Positions 1 through 5,084 of a stretch of 7,589 nucleotides of DNA are shown piece after piece (positions within the stretch are counted from its first letter, which is position 1; each line of letters opens with the position of its first letter). A model generated the notes under the pieces. That model was given only the letters and a program-made list of their open reading frames with translations. It was not told the origin of the DNA and did not search any database. This stretch comes from Bacteriovoracaceae bacterium UBA7695 (GTDB lineage Bacteria > Bdellovibrionota > Bacteriovoracia > Bacteriovoracales > Bacteriovoracaceae): positions 1 to 7,589 of the forward strand of contig DLGL01000115.1 of the NCBI GenBank assembly GCA_002482685.1, written 5' to 3'. Both the position numbers and the translations under genes were made by a program.

Positions 1-470
1 TTAAGAGAACAGTTTATTCCAACCAAATATCTTGTTTGTGGCTCCCACCAGCGCATCCTGCGGTCAAAGAAAGGCTCGCGTATTGCAGGCAAAAGGAAGA
101 TAAGAAAAACCAGGCCTGACATTCCTACGACGACATAATGATAGATTAAAGGAGAGCTACTATTGTAGGGCCAGGTATACTTCTCATATGTCGTAATATT
201 ATAAACGATATAAATCAGCATGGTCATAAAAGCAAAATAAGTCCATTTACGAAGCCTCAAAAGCAAAAGCCCCGCTACAGGGTAGACAAGCCAAAAATCA
301 AAAACCTCCCTAAAAGAATCCCGTGCCACCAGGTTGGAGAAAATCAGAACAAAATCAAATTGTGTGCTGGCCTTGAAGTAGAGAATTTTTATAATGGGTT
401 CGATCAGGCAGAGAATAGAGATGATGGTAAAAACCAAAGGTTTATTCTTCATAATGTCGCATTTTACCAT
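1..470 (-). CDS. Partial four-helix membrane protein, possibly PilZ-domain type (C-terminus off window)
   Basis: The minus strand is open from an ATG at 470 to the window edge (156 codons, no stop), so this is the N-terminal part of a longer gene. Four hydrophobic segments are visible at about residues 11-32, 56-71, 76-92 and 107-127, joined by short loops, with a charged RKW motif before the third. After the fourth comes a basic stretch ending RRMRWWEPQTRY (about 137-148). From memory, membrane-anchored PilZ (cyclic-di-GMP receptor) proteins of Bdellovibrio relatives show a similar WWE..RY junction between the membrane part and the PilZ domain, so PilZ is an inference; the domain itself would lie outside the window. 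The start is uncertain: an in-frame ATG at 452 gives the more usual MKNKP beginning, and neither ATG has a clear Shine-Dalgarno sequence. The gene diverges from the lipoprotein at 674. That it encodes a membrane protein is fairly sure; the family is not. Confidence 0.6.
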   Translation of the reverse strand, partial: MVKCDIMKNKPLVFTIISILCLIEPIIKILYFKASTQFDFVLIFSNLVARDSFREVFDFWLVYPVAGLLLLRLRKWTYFAFMTMLIYIVYNITTYEKYTWPYNSSSPLIYHYVVVGMSGLVFLIFLLPAIREPFFDRRMRWWEPQTRYLVGINCSL

Positions 471-618
471 TTCAAAAAAAAATCTCAATGCCAATGATAG
501 TTGCATGCCTGCTTGCGACCCTGCCCGTTATTAATGGCACGCTCTAGCATGAGTTATCCCATCAAGTTAGCCTTTCTCTCTCTGGATTCGAGGCAAAGCA
601 CCTCAGATAATGCCTGAT

Positions 619-646
619 TTGTTGGCGCCTGAATTGCTTCTATAGA
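619..646 (+). promoter_or_regulatory. Candidate sigma70-type promoter for the 674 lipoprotein gene
   Basis: TTGTTG at 619-624 and TATAGA at 641-646 are separated by 16 bp. Transcription would begin near 653 and give a leader of about 20 nt containing the AGGAG ribosome binding site. The -35 box matches consensus at only three positions, so the call rests mainly on the -10 box and its placement. Confidence 0.35.
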
Positions 647-673
647 TTCGACAAATTAAACCAGGAGAAAAAT

Positions 674-1405
674 ATGCAAATTAAAAAACTCGCGATTGTC
701 CTGACCCTCTCTACAATGGCGCTAACAAGTTGCTCCACATTGACAGGTATGTCAGAGACTCCAGAATACGCTGCGGATGGCACAACAATTCAAAAGCCTT
801 CTCTCAGCCCCGAAGAACTTGCGCGTTTCACTCCAGGCTGGCCGGAAGCTTCTCAAACGGCGGCCAGAGAGATGATTGAAAAATACGGAAATCCTAATGA
901 GTGGACAGCTAGTAGTCTGACCTGGACCGCTGTATCTCCTTTTAAACGAATCGTTGTCTACCGTGAGCAAGTCACTCACCGCTTTCCTATTCTTCATCAA
1001 GATGTGCTTGAACACGTAGTGAGCTACCGAATTCCTGCTGATAAGGCACTGGAGATTACGAAGTTCGATGGCTCGGTGACATTCAACCGCACTGTGGGTG
1101 AGCTTGCCGTAAGAAGTAATCAGGAAGCCATGAATATATTGGGACTTAATCTAGCGAGTGATATCATTCAAGGTAAACGAAATGCTGAAAGTGCCAGAGT
1201 TGAATACGGCAAGCGCACAGTTGATTTACTAAATGGTAACCGTTCGGCGCACACTGAAAATCTTCAGTTCATTACTCAATCAAATGCCGGGGATTCAGAT
1301 GAAAGTGCAAAAATCCGTTGGGCCCAGGCCGAAGAAGAGCGCACCCAATCACAGGATAAAAAAGGCATGCTAAAGCAGGCACAGGAAGAAGAAATAGCTG
1401 AATAG
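674..1405 (+). CDS. Conserved hypothetical lipoprotein
   Basis: A 243-residue protein with a lipoprotein signal: a basic start (MQIKK), a hydrophobic core, and a lipobox LTSC with the lipidated cysteine at residue 20. Serine at +2 gives no inner-membrane retention signal, so outer-membrane anchoring is plausible. The body carries a conserved-looking core from about 50 to 180: a GWPEASQTAAREMI segment, KYGNPNEWT, an SPFKRIVVYRE strand, a histidine-containing FPILHQDVLEHV stretch, FDGSVTFNRTVGE and LGLNLASDIIQGKR. From memory this resembles an uncharacterised family seen in several Gram-negative groups; I do not know its function. The tail (about 210-243) is highly charged, Glu/Lys/Gln-rich and probably helical. 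The start is well supported: AGGAG at 663-667 lies 6 nt before the ATG. The gene appears monocistronic, with a candidate promoter upstream and a strong terminator 14 bp after the stop. No known catalytic motif is visible. Confidence 0.9.
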   Translation: MQIKKLAIVLTLSTMALTSCSTLTGMSETPEYAADGTTIQKPSLSPEELARFTPGWPEASQTAAREMIEKYGNPNEWTASSLTWTAVSPFKRIVVYREQVTHRFPILHQDVLEHVVSYRIPADKALEITKFDGSVTFNRTVGELAVRSNQEAMNILGLNLASDIIQGKRNAESARVEYGKRTVDLLNGNRSAHTENLQFITQSNAGDSDESAKIRWAQAEEERTQSQDKKGMLKQAQEEEIAE

Positions 1406-1419
1406 ACATAAAACTCAAT

Positions 1420-1445
1420 AAAAAGGGTGCTTAGGCACCCTTTTT
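1420..1445 (+). terminator. Intrinsic terminator after the 674 lipoprotein gene
   Basis: A perfect 11-bp inverted repeat pairs AAAAAGGGTGC (1420-1430) with GCACCCTTTTT (1435-1445) around a TTAG loop. The six GC-rich pairs next to the loop followed by a run of T make a standard Rho-independent terminator. The A-rich 5' arm means it could also work for transcripts coming from the right. Confidence 0.9.
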
Positions 1446-1482
1446 AAATGGGTAGAAATGACGTCAAAGTCAAAATCTCAAC

Positions 1483-1511
1483 TTGAAAGAATCTAATTGG
1501 TTCACTATAAA
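1483..1511 (+). promoter_or_regulatory. Strong sigma70-type promoter, apparently giving a leaderless mRNA
   Basis: TTGAAA (1483-1488) and TATAAA (1506-1511) are spaced exactly 17 bp apart, each one mismatch from consensus; this is the best promoter in the window. Only six bases lie between the -10 box and the ATG at 1518, so the expected transcription start falls on or beside the start codon. Confidence 0.65.
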
Positions 1512-1517
1512 TAATGC

Positions 1518-1766
1518 ATGAAAGAAATTGTATGCATCGCAATCATGGGATTATTTCTCAATTCAGCCTCGGCAACTGATAATAAATCAATGGAACTTCC
1601 TCCAAAAGATTCTGCTCAAAATAGTTCTTTAAAAAATAAGAAATTTACCAACGCCAGAATATCTCAATTGATTAAATCTACTATGACCCTCATGGGACCA
1701 GATGCACAGGCCCAGGAAGAAATTTCTACGAAGGCACGGATCGATATTTCTCAATCAAACCAGTAA
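1518..1766 (+). CDS. Small secreted protein of unknown function
   Basis: An 82-residue product. Residues 1-19 form a plausible Sec signal peptide: MKE, a hydrophobic core, and a small-residue end (ASA) with likely cleavage before TDN. The mature part would be only about 63 residues, polar, Ser/Asn/Lys-rich in the first half and Gln/Ser-rich at the end, with one short amphipathic stretch around ISQLIKSTMTLMG. I recognise no family and see no catalytic motif or cysteine in the mature part. No Shine-Dalgarno sequence precedes the ATG, but a near-consensus promoter ends 6 nt before it, which fits leaderless translation. The last 41 bp overlap the 3' end of the convergent response regulator gene. 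That a signal peptide follows a near-ideal promoter is the main argument for a real gene; the lack of a recognised family keeps confidence moderate. Confidence 0.6.
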   Translation: MKEIVCIAIMGLFLNSASATDNKSMELPPKDSAQNSSLKNKKFTNARISQLIKSTMTLMGPDAQAQEEISTKARIDISQSNQ

Positions 1767-2142
1767 GAGTCTCAACCAGCTCGTGACGCTTTATTGGCTT
1801 AGTCATATACTCGTCACAACCCGCGAGATAAAAATCATCCAGATCCTGTTTCCTCGAAAAAGCGCTTAAGGCCACAATTAAAAGGTGCTGGGACTCGCAC
1901 TCCCACTCCCTGAAAAGTTTTGTGGCCGTCGCCCCGTCCATCATCGGCATTTTATAATCCATTAAGACGACATCATAAGCGTTGTCCTTCATCATTTGAA
2001 GCGCGTGTGAGCCGTCCTCAGCTTCATGAACGATAAAAGACTGGGCGGCCAGATAAGCACGAATCAGATCTCTGAATTCCGCAGAATCATCGACGACCAG
2101 AATGTTTAATGTGCCCAAAGTTCGCTCCATGAACGTCATCAT
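1726..2142 (-). CDS. Single-domain response regulator (CheY-like receiver)
   Basis: A 138-residue protein consisting of one receiver domain and nothing else. Visible hallmarks are the acidic pair D18-D19 (VVDDS), the phospho-acceptor D62 in VLMDYKMP, the switch Ser93 in ALSA and the invariant Lys115 in TKPIK. All residues needed for Mg2+ binding and phosphotransfer are present, so it should accept phosphate from a histidine kinase. With no output domain it must act by protein contact, as CheY or Spo0F do, or as a relay. No kinase gene lies in the window, so its partner is unknown. Start choice is open: the ATG at 2142 (and ATG at 2130) lacks a Shine-Dalgarno sequence, whereas a TTG at 2118 has GGAG 6 nt upstream and gives the more typical beginning MGTLNILVVDD. 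It diverges from the transglycosylase at 2282 and overlaps the small secreted gene by 41 bp at its 3' end. Confidence 0.93.
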   Translation of the reverse strand: MMTFMERTLGTLNILVVDDSAEFRDLIRAYLAAQSFIVHEAEDGSHALQMMKDNAYDVVLMDYKMPMMDGATATKLFREWECESQHLLIVALSAFSRKQDLDDFYLAGCDEYMTKPIKRHELVETLTGLIEKYRSVPS

Positions 2143-2197
2143 ACTTTTGAGTTGTCAGTTCTCTGTAAAGTTTCAAAAGTGCCCAAAGTGTAATCAC

Positions 2198-2214
2198 TGC
2201 TCAAATAATGAGCA
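2198..2214. promoter_or_regulatory. Operator-like dyad between the response regulator and transglycosylase genes
   Basis: TGCTCA (2198-2203) and TGAGCA (2209-2214) form a perfect 6-bp inverted repeat around the AT-rich spacer AATAA. It sits in the middle of the divergent intergenic region, a usual place for a site controlling one or both genes. Its size (17 bp, half-turn spacing) suits a dimeric regulator. No convincing promoter could be assigned on either side, and a chance dyad is possible. Confidence 0.35.
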
Positions 2215-2281
2215 CTAAGCTCTACAAAATCCATGGGTTAAACACAGCTCTCTTGGCATTCACCTTGCTTTAAAGTCAGGT

Positions 2282-2929
2282 ATGAAAACATTTTTATTTG
2301 TCACATTGTCGACATTGATGACCTCAACCCTCTTTGCTGCAAAAGCTGATATTTCCCGTTCATTGGCAAGTATCAAGAGAGTCGATCACGCCAGAGAGTT
2401 GCTAGGAAGTCGCTATAAAAAAAGTATCGTTTCGACCTTTGAAAAACACACGGATCTGGATAAGAATATTTTGGAGACTGTAGAGGCCCGTTTACCGAAA
2501 AAATTTAAGTACAAGGCCCGCTCTGTCACACAAGCGATTCTCAAAGAAGCAGCCTCTCACGGTTTTGATCCCTATTTTGTTATGGCCGTTATCTCAGGAG
2601 AATCAAGCTTCAATCCACTGGCCATTGGTCCGGTCGGTGAAATCGGTATGATGCAAATACGACCAGCGACTGGTGAGTGGATCGCGAAAAAAATTAAAAT
2701 GAAATGGCATGGTAATAAAACCCTAAGAGATCCTTTGTCTAACATCAAACTGGGAACGGCGTACCTGGCCTGGCTTAGAGCTAAGTTTGATAAGCAAGGA
2801 CAGTTGTACCTGGCAGCCTACAACATGGGTCCGAAATCTGTAAGATCAGCTATGGGGAGAAATATCTGGCCGAAAGATTATCCCAGGCACGTAATGAAAA
2901 GATACCTGGCATTTTATAAGGCCATCTGA
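2282..2929 (+). CDS. Secreted lytic transglycosylase (SLT family)
   Basis: A 215-residue exported enzyme predicted to cleave the beta-1,4 bond between MurNAc and GlcNAc in peptidoglycan, leaving a 1,6-anhydro end. Residues 1-20 are a signal peptide (MKTFLF..., hydrophobic core, FAA). Residues 21-80 form a basic helical region with no known domain. The SLT lysozyme-like domain spans about 83-215: catalytic Glu107 in SGESSFNP, the GMMQI motif (122-126, a variant of the usual GLMQ), the NIKLGTAYL helix (154-162), and the AAYNMGP motif (178-184). All essential motifs are intact. There is no lipobox, so the enzyme should be soluble in the periplasm or secreted. The ATG is chosen because it gives a clean signal peptide; the only Shine-Dalgarno-like bases (AGG at 2278-2280) are unusually close. 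The stop codon directly touches that of the convergent lipoprotein gene. Confidence 0.93.
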   Translation: MKTFLFVTLSTLMTSTLFAAKADISRSLASIKRVDHARELLGSRYKKSIVSTFEKHTDLDKNILETVEARLPKKFKYKARSVTQAILKEAASHGFDPYFVMAVISGESSFNPLAIGPVGEIGMMQIRPATGEWIAKKIKMKWHGNKTLRDPLSNIKLGTAYLAWLRAKFDKQGQLYLAAYNMGPKSVRSAMGRNIWPKDYPRHVMKRYLAFYKAI

Positions 2930-3742
2930 TTACTTCTGGCAAAGTTTATGATCCTTGAGTTCTTTTTCTGTGCAAACTTTCTTAATGACCTTATTTTGGG
3001 CCTCTAAAATTTTATCCGAAAGATCTACCCCGTAAATCTTAAGTCCCTGACGAATCTTTCCTTCTCTCATAACCTGCACATTGATCGAGCGGTCCTGACT
3101 TTTGTGAAAGAGACTTAAAAGTTGGTACGTTTGCTGAACCCTCTCACCATTGGCGTAGAGGATAATATCCCCAACTTTAAGCTGAACTTTTTGAAGCTCT
3201 TTGGGAATTTGTTCCACCTGAAGACCTCCACGAAGATCTTTCACCAGATGTTTCATGTCCTCGGCCGATATTTCTCGGAACTCAATCCCTGGTCCCATGA
3301 CAGTATCAGTGCATTCAAAGATGACCTCAATGTCAGGATATTTTAATGTTTCATTCCAACTTGAGTAATTCATACTACTGAAGCCAAAACCAATTGAGCT
3401 GTATCGATTGTAAAATGGTGACATGCCGTAATAGTAGGAAGGATATCCTGTACCGGAACTTCGTGTAACAGTCCGGCTCTGGGTCTTATCAAATGTGTCC
3501 AATAAGTGGGTGAGCTTTTTATTTTCGGCCTGACAAATCTCAATGGCCCTAAAAATAGCGAAGTTCTCGGCGAGTTTCACGCTGGTTGCAGAATTGGCCT
3601 TAAAGCTCACAACTCTTATTTCCCCTTCAAGAATTTTATCCTGATGCCCGCCATTGTCTTTGCTGTATTTTTCAAATTTTGTTCTTTTGGATGAACAAGA
3701 TGAAGCAACTATTATAACTAAAAAAATCAGGATACGAAGCAT
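2930..3742 (-). CDS. PDZ-domain lipoprotein with an aromatic-rich linker
   Basis: A 270-residue predicted lipoprotein: a short hydrophobic leader ends in ASSC with the lipidated cysteine at residue 16 (Ala at -3 instead of the usual Leu, so the lipobox is slightly atypical). Residues about 40-82 (GEIRVVSFKANS..., then a helix with FAIFRAIEIC) resemble the N-terminal part of small lipoproteins of the CC0125/CC1285 type; this is from memory and tentative. Residues 99-129 are a Tyr/Phe/Gly/Ser-rich stretch. Residues about 150-240 fit a PDZ domain: GGLQVEQIP, LKVGDIILYANGERV and INVQVMREGK, the same order as HtrA-type PDZ domains, but no protease domain is attached. Two cysteines near the end (257, 268) may pair. 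The start has AGGA 7 nt upstream and a perfect TATAAT box further up. A scaffolding or peptide-binding role in the envelope is likely; the partner is unknown. Confidence 0.88.
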   Translation of the reverse strand: MLRILIFLVIIVASSCSSKRTKFEKYSKDNGGHQDKILEGEIRVVSFKANSATSVKLAENFAIFRAIEICQAENKKLTHLLDTFDKTQSRTVTRSSGTGYPSYYYGMSPFYNRYSSIGFGFSSMNYSSWNETLKYPDIEVIFECTDTVMGPGIEFREISAEDMKHLVKDLRGGLQVEQIPKELQKVQLKVGDIILYANGERVQQTYQLLSLFHKSQDRSINVQVMREGKIRQGLKIYGVDLSDKILEAQNKVIKKVCTEKELKDHKLCQK

Positions 3743-3769
3743 AAAGCTGTCCTTTGTGATTCAGGACAA

Positions 3770-3797
3770 ATTATAGCTTGTTGCTGGGTTGAAGAAA
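3770..3797 (-). promoter_or_regulatory. Promoter of the PDZ lipoprotein gene
   Basis: On the minus strand a perfect TATAAT (3775-3770) lies 27 bp before the ATG, with a weak -35 (TTTCTT, 3797-3792) at 16-bp spacing. Transcription starting near 3763 would give a leader of about 20 nt holding the AGGA ribosome binding site (3753-3750). It suggests the gene can be transcribed separately from the deacetylase upstream. Confidence 0.5.
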
Positions 3798-3825
3798 GCC
3801 CACAGGGCAGAAATAAAGGATTACT

Positions 3826-4692
3826 TTAGGGTAATCGGCAATTCCTGATAATTCTAAATTCTTCCACTTCGTCGATTCTGGGAAGCTGCAGTCCACGCTC
3901 TTTTACGTACTGAATGAATAGATCTGTCGCTTGTGCCGTTATCTCATGGACATCGTGCTGAAGAATCACTCCCCCTGCCGGAGGGTTTTGGATGAGTATG
4001 GGATTTTTGATATATGTATTTCCAACTTTTTTGAAGTTAATAAAGGTGCCGCCTTCATAGTGGACAATCATATTGTTGGCGACTTCCCTGGCAGTCATCC
4101 CCGGGACCCAATCCGCAGTATCCACATCCCAAAAGGCCATGTTGATACAATTATCGCTCATGAGCTCCTGTGAGACTTCCTTGAGAGCGTTAATGCTATG
4201 ATAATCAGTCCGGGTTCCATACTCACCATAGGGGAATCGGTAATAATGTTTAGTGAATTCATGGCCCGCTAGTTTATGCCATTTTGCGAGATCCAAAAAT
4301 GATTGCTTCACATTTGCTTTCCACGCCACTCGGTCTAAAGCCGAGGCCCGCTCATGGGTCAGGCCATGGGACCCAATCAAGTGGCCTTCATCCAACATAC
4401 GTATAATCAAAGGAAATGTTGCCGGTGTGATTTGTGAAGTCAGGACAAAAAAGATCGCTTTAACTTCATGCTTTTTGAGGACATCCAAAAGTTTTGCCGT
4501 CCTGGTGGGATGAGGTCCATCATCAAAAGTTAGAGTGAACTGACCACTCTTATAAATAGACAGGGCCCGGTAAGGTCTCATACCAATATCGGCACGTGTA
4601 TAGAGTCGGTCTTCAGGATACTGAAACCAAGACTCCACACCCGCAAAGGAAGTAAATGTGAGAAATAAAATCAGTCCGCAAAACATTTTCAT
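3826..4692 (-). CDS. Secreted polysaccharide deacetylase (NodB/CE4 family)
   Basis: A 288-residue predicted carbohydrate esterase family 4 enzyme, which removes N-acetyl (or O-acetyl) groups from glycans with a divalent metal. Residues 1-17 are a signal peptide (MKMFCG..., ending SFA). All five family motifs are present: TFDDGPHP (55-62; D57 catalytic base, D58 metal ligand), SHGLTHERA (108-116; metal ligands H109 and H113), RFPYG (152-156), FWDVDTADW (187-195) and LQHD (244-247; H246 the catalytic acid). An intact active site is therefore expected. Substrate cannot be read from sequence; peptidoglycan is favoured by export and by the transglycosylase about 1 kb away, and chitin-like or capsular polymers are alternatives. 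The NodB fold fills nearly the whole protein, with no extra binding domain. No Shine-Dalgarno sequence precedes the ATG; a promoter-like pair ends 6 nt before it. The upstream membrane protein gene ends 50 bp away on the same strand. Confidence 0.95.
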   Translation of the reverse strand: MKMFCGLILFLTFTSFAGVESWFQYPEDRLYTRADIGMRPYRALSIYKSGQFTLTFDDGPHPTRTAKLLDVLKKHEVKAIFFVLTSQITPATFPLIIRMLDEGHLIGSHGLTHERASALDRVAWKANVKQSFLDLAKWHKLAGHEFTKHYYRFPYGEYGTRTDYHSINALKEVSQELMSDNCINMAFWDVDTADWVPGMTAREVANNMIVHYEGGTFINFKKVGNTYIKNPILIQNPPAGGVILQHDVHEITAQATDLFIQYVKERGLQLPRIDEVEEFRIIRNCRLP

Positions 4693-4698
4693 CGACTA

Positions 4699-4728
4699 AT
4701 TCTATTAACGGATTCATCACCTTAGCAA
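4699..4728 (-). promoter_or_regulatory. Candidate promoter of the deacetylase gene, possibly leaderless
   Basis: On the minus strand TTGCTA (4728-4723) and TAGAAT (4704-4699) are spaced 18 bp. The -10 box has one mismatch and the -35 two. As at 1518, exactly six bases separate the -10 box from the ATG and no ribosome binding site is present. The alternative is co-transcription from the 4958 gene. Confidence 0.35.
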
Positions 4729-4742
4729 GACTTCCTCATCTA

Positions 4743-4958
4743 TTAAGTGGCGAAATTCACATGGAAGACATGCTTTTCTTTCCTTGCTGGACTGAAAACG
4801 GCTTCCCTGACATCTGGAATAGATGCCAGACGAGCAACTTGATGCAGCCCATCCGTCTGTTGATCAAGGTTGTGGACCGACAGAAACATCCCTAACGGGA
4901 AAACAAACCAGATGGCGAGCCATCCAATGGCCAAATAAGCTTCCCAATCGTTACCCAT
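4743..4958 (-). CDS. Small single-span membrane protein of unknown function
   Basis: A 71-residue protein with one clear transmembrane helix at about residues 8-28, rich in Trp, Ile, Leu and Phe (W13, W17, then FVFPLGMFL), after a short acidic N-terminus. The following 43 residues are polar with a mildly basic end (SPARKEKHVFHV). The gene is well supported despite its size: a perfect AGGAGG lies 5 nt before the ATG, and a TATACT box (5001-4996) lies upstream. There is no cleavable signal peptide and no lipobox. I do not recognise the family. It is the first gene of a same-strand run with the deacetylase (50-bp gap) and, further on, the PDZ lipoprotein, so it may be co-transcribed with them. 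It diverges from the metalloprotease gene across a 125-bp region. Confidence 0.75.
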   Translation of the reverse strand: MGNDWEAYLAIGWLAIWFVFPLGMFLSVHNLDQQTDGLHQVARLASIPDVREAVFSPARKEKHVFHVNFAT

Positions 4959-4995
4959 AAAAACCTCCTGTTGAGAAGATCATACACCCCTAAAC

Positions 4996-5001
4996 AGTAT
5001 A
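4996..5001 (-). promoter_or_regulatory. Candidate -10 box for the 71-residue membrane protein gene
   Basis: TATACT on the minus strand is one base from consensus and would start transcription near 4989, giving a leader of about 30 nt with the AGGAGG site. No good -35 is found at normal spacing: the nearest TTGAAA on this strand is 22 bp away, so an activator or a different sigma factor may be involved. Confidence 0.35.
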
Positions 5002-5056
5002 GAAACTACAGAGTAGCTGAATTTTTCAACACAGAAAAAAGAATCCAAGTTATACC

Positions 5057-5084
5057 CGCAATCTCAACCTATCAGGAGATTGCG
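5057..5084 (+). promoter_or_regulatory. Hairpin overlapping the ribosome binding site and GTG start of the metalloprotease
   Basis: CGCAATCTC (5057-5065) and GAGATTGCG (5076-5084) are a perfect 9-bp inverted repeat around a 10-nt loop. The ribosome binding site AGGAG (5074-5078) straddles loop and stem, and the last paired base is the G of the GTG start. In the mRNA this would hide part of the initiation region, as in translational control by a hairpin. It needs a transcript starting upstream of 5057; the -10-like TATACC at 5051-5056 would start inside the 5' arm. As DNA, it could instead be an operator. Confidence 0.5.

Noticed and set aside
471..673. Possible small RNA or extra gene in the 203-bp divergent gap
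   Set aside because: No open frame with a ribosome binding site, no stable hairpin with a T tract, and no tRNA-like fold was seen.
2143..2180. ACTTTTGA/TCAAAAGT inverted repeat upstream of the response regulator
   Set aside because: Low-complexity 8-bp arms 22 bp apart in AT-rich DNA are expected by chance.
3798..3808. GCCC-ACA-GGGC hairpin with a T-rich tail on the minus strand as deacetylase terminator
   Set aside because: The stem is only 4 bp and the tail is interrupted (TTTCTTC); too weak to call.
3819..3836. GATTAC/GTAATC inverted repeat over the deacetylase stop codon
   Set aside because: AT-rich 6-bp stem with no proper T tract after it; probably chance.
3122..4513. Plus-strand open frames across the minus-strand lipoprotein and deacetylase genes
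   Set aside because: They are antisense to genes with complete family motifs and lack translation signals or plausible protein features.
4613..4717. Short minus-strand frame starting at an ATG preceded by AAGGT and overlapping the deacetylase start
   Set aside because: About 34 codons in another frame of the deacetylase, with the AAGG too close to the ATG; a translated leader peptide is possible but not supported.
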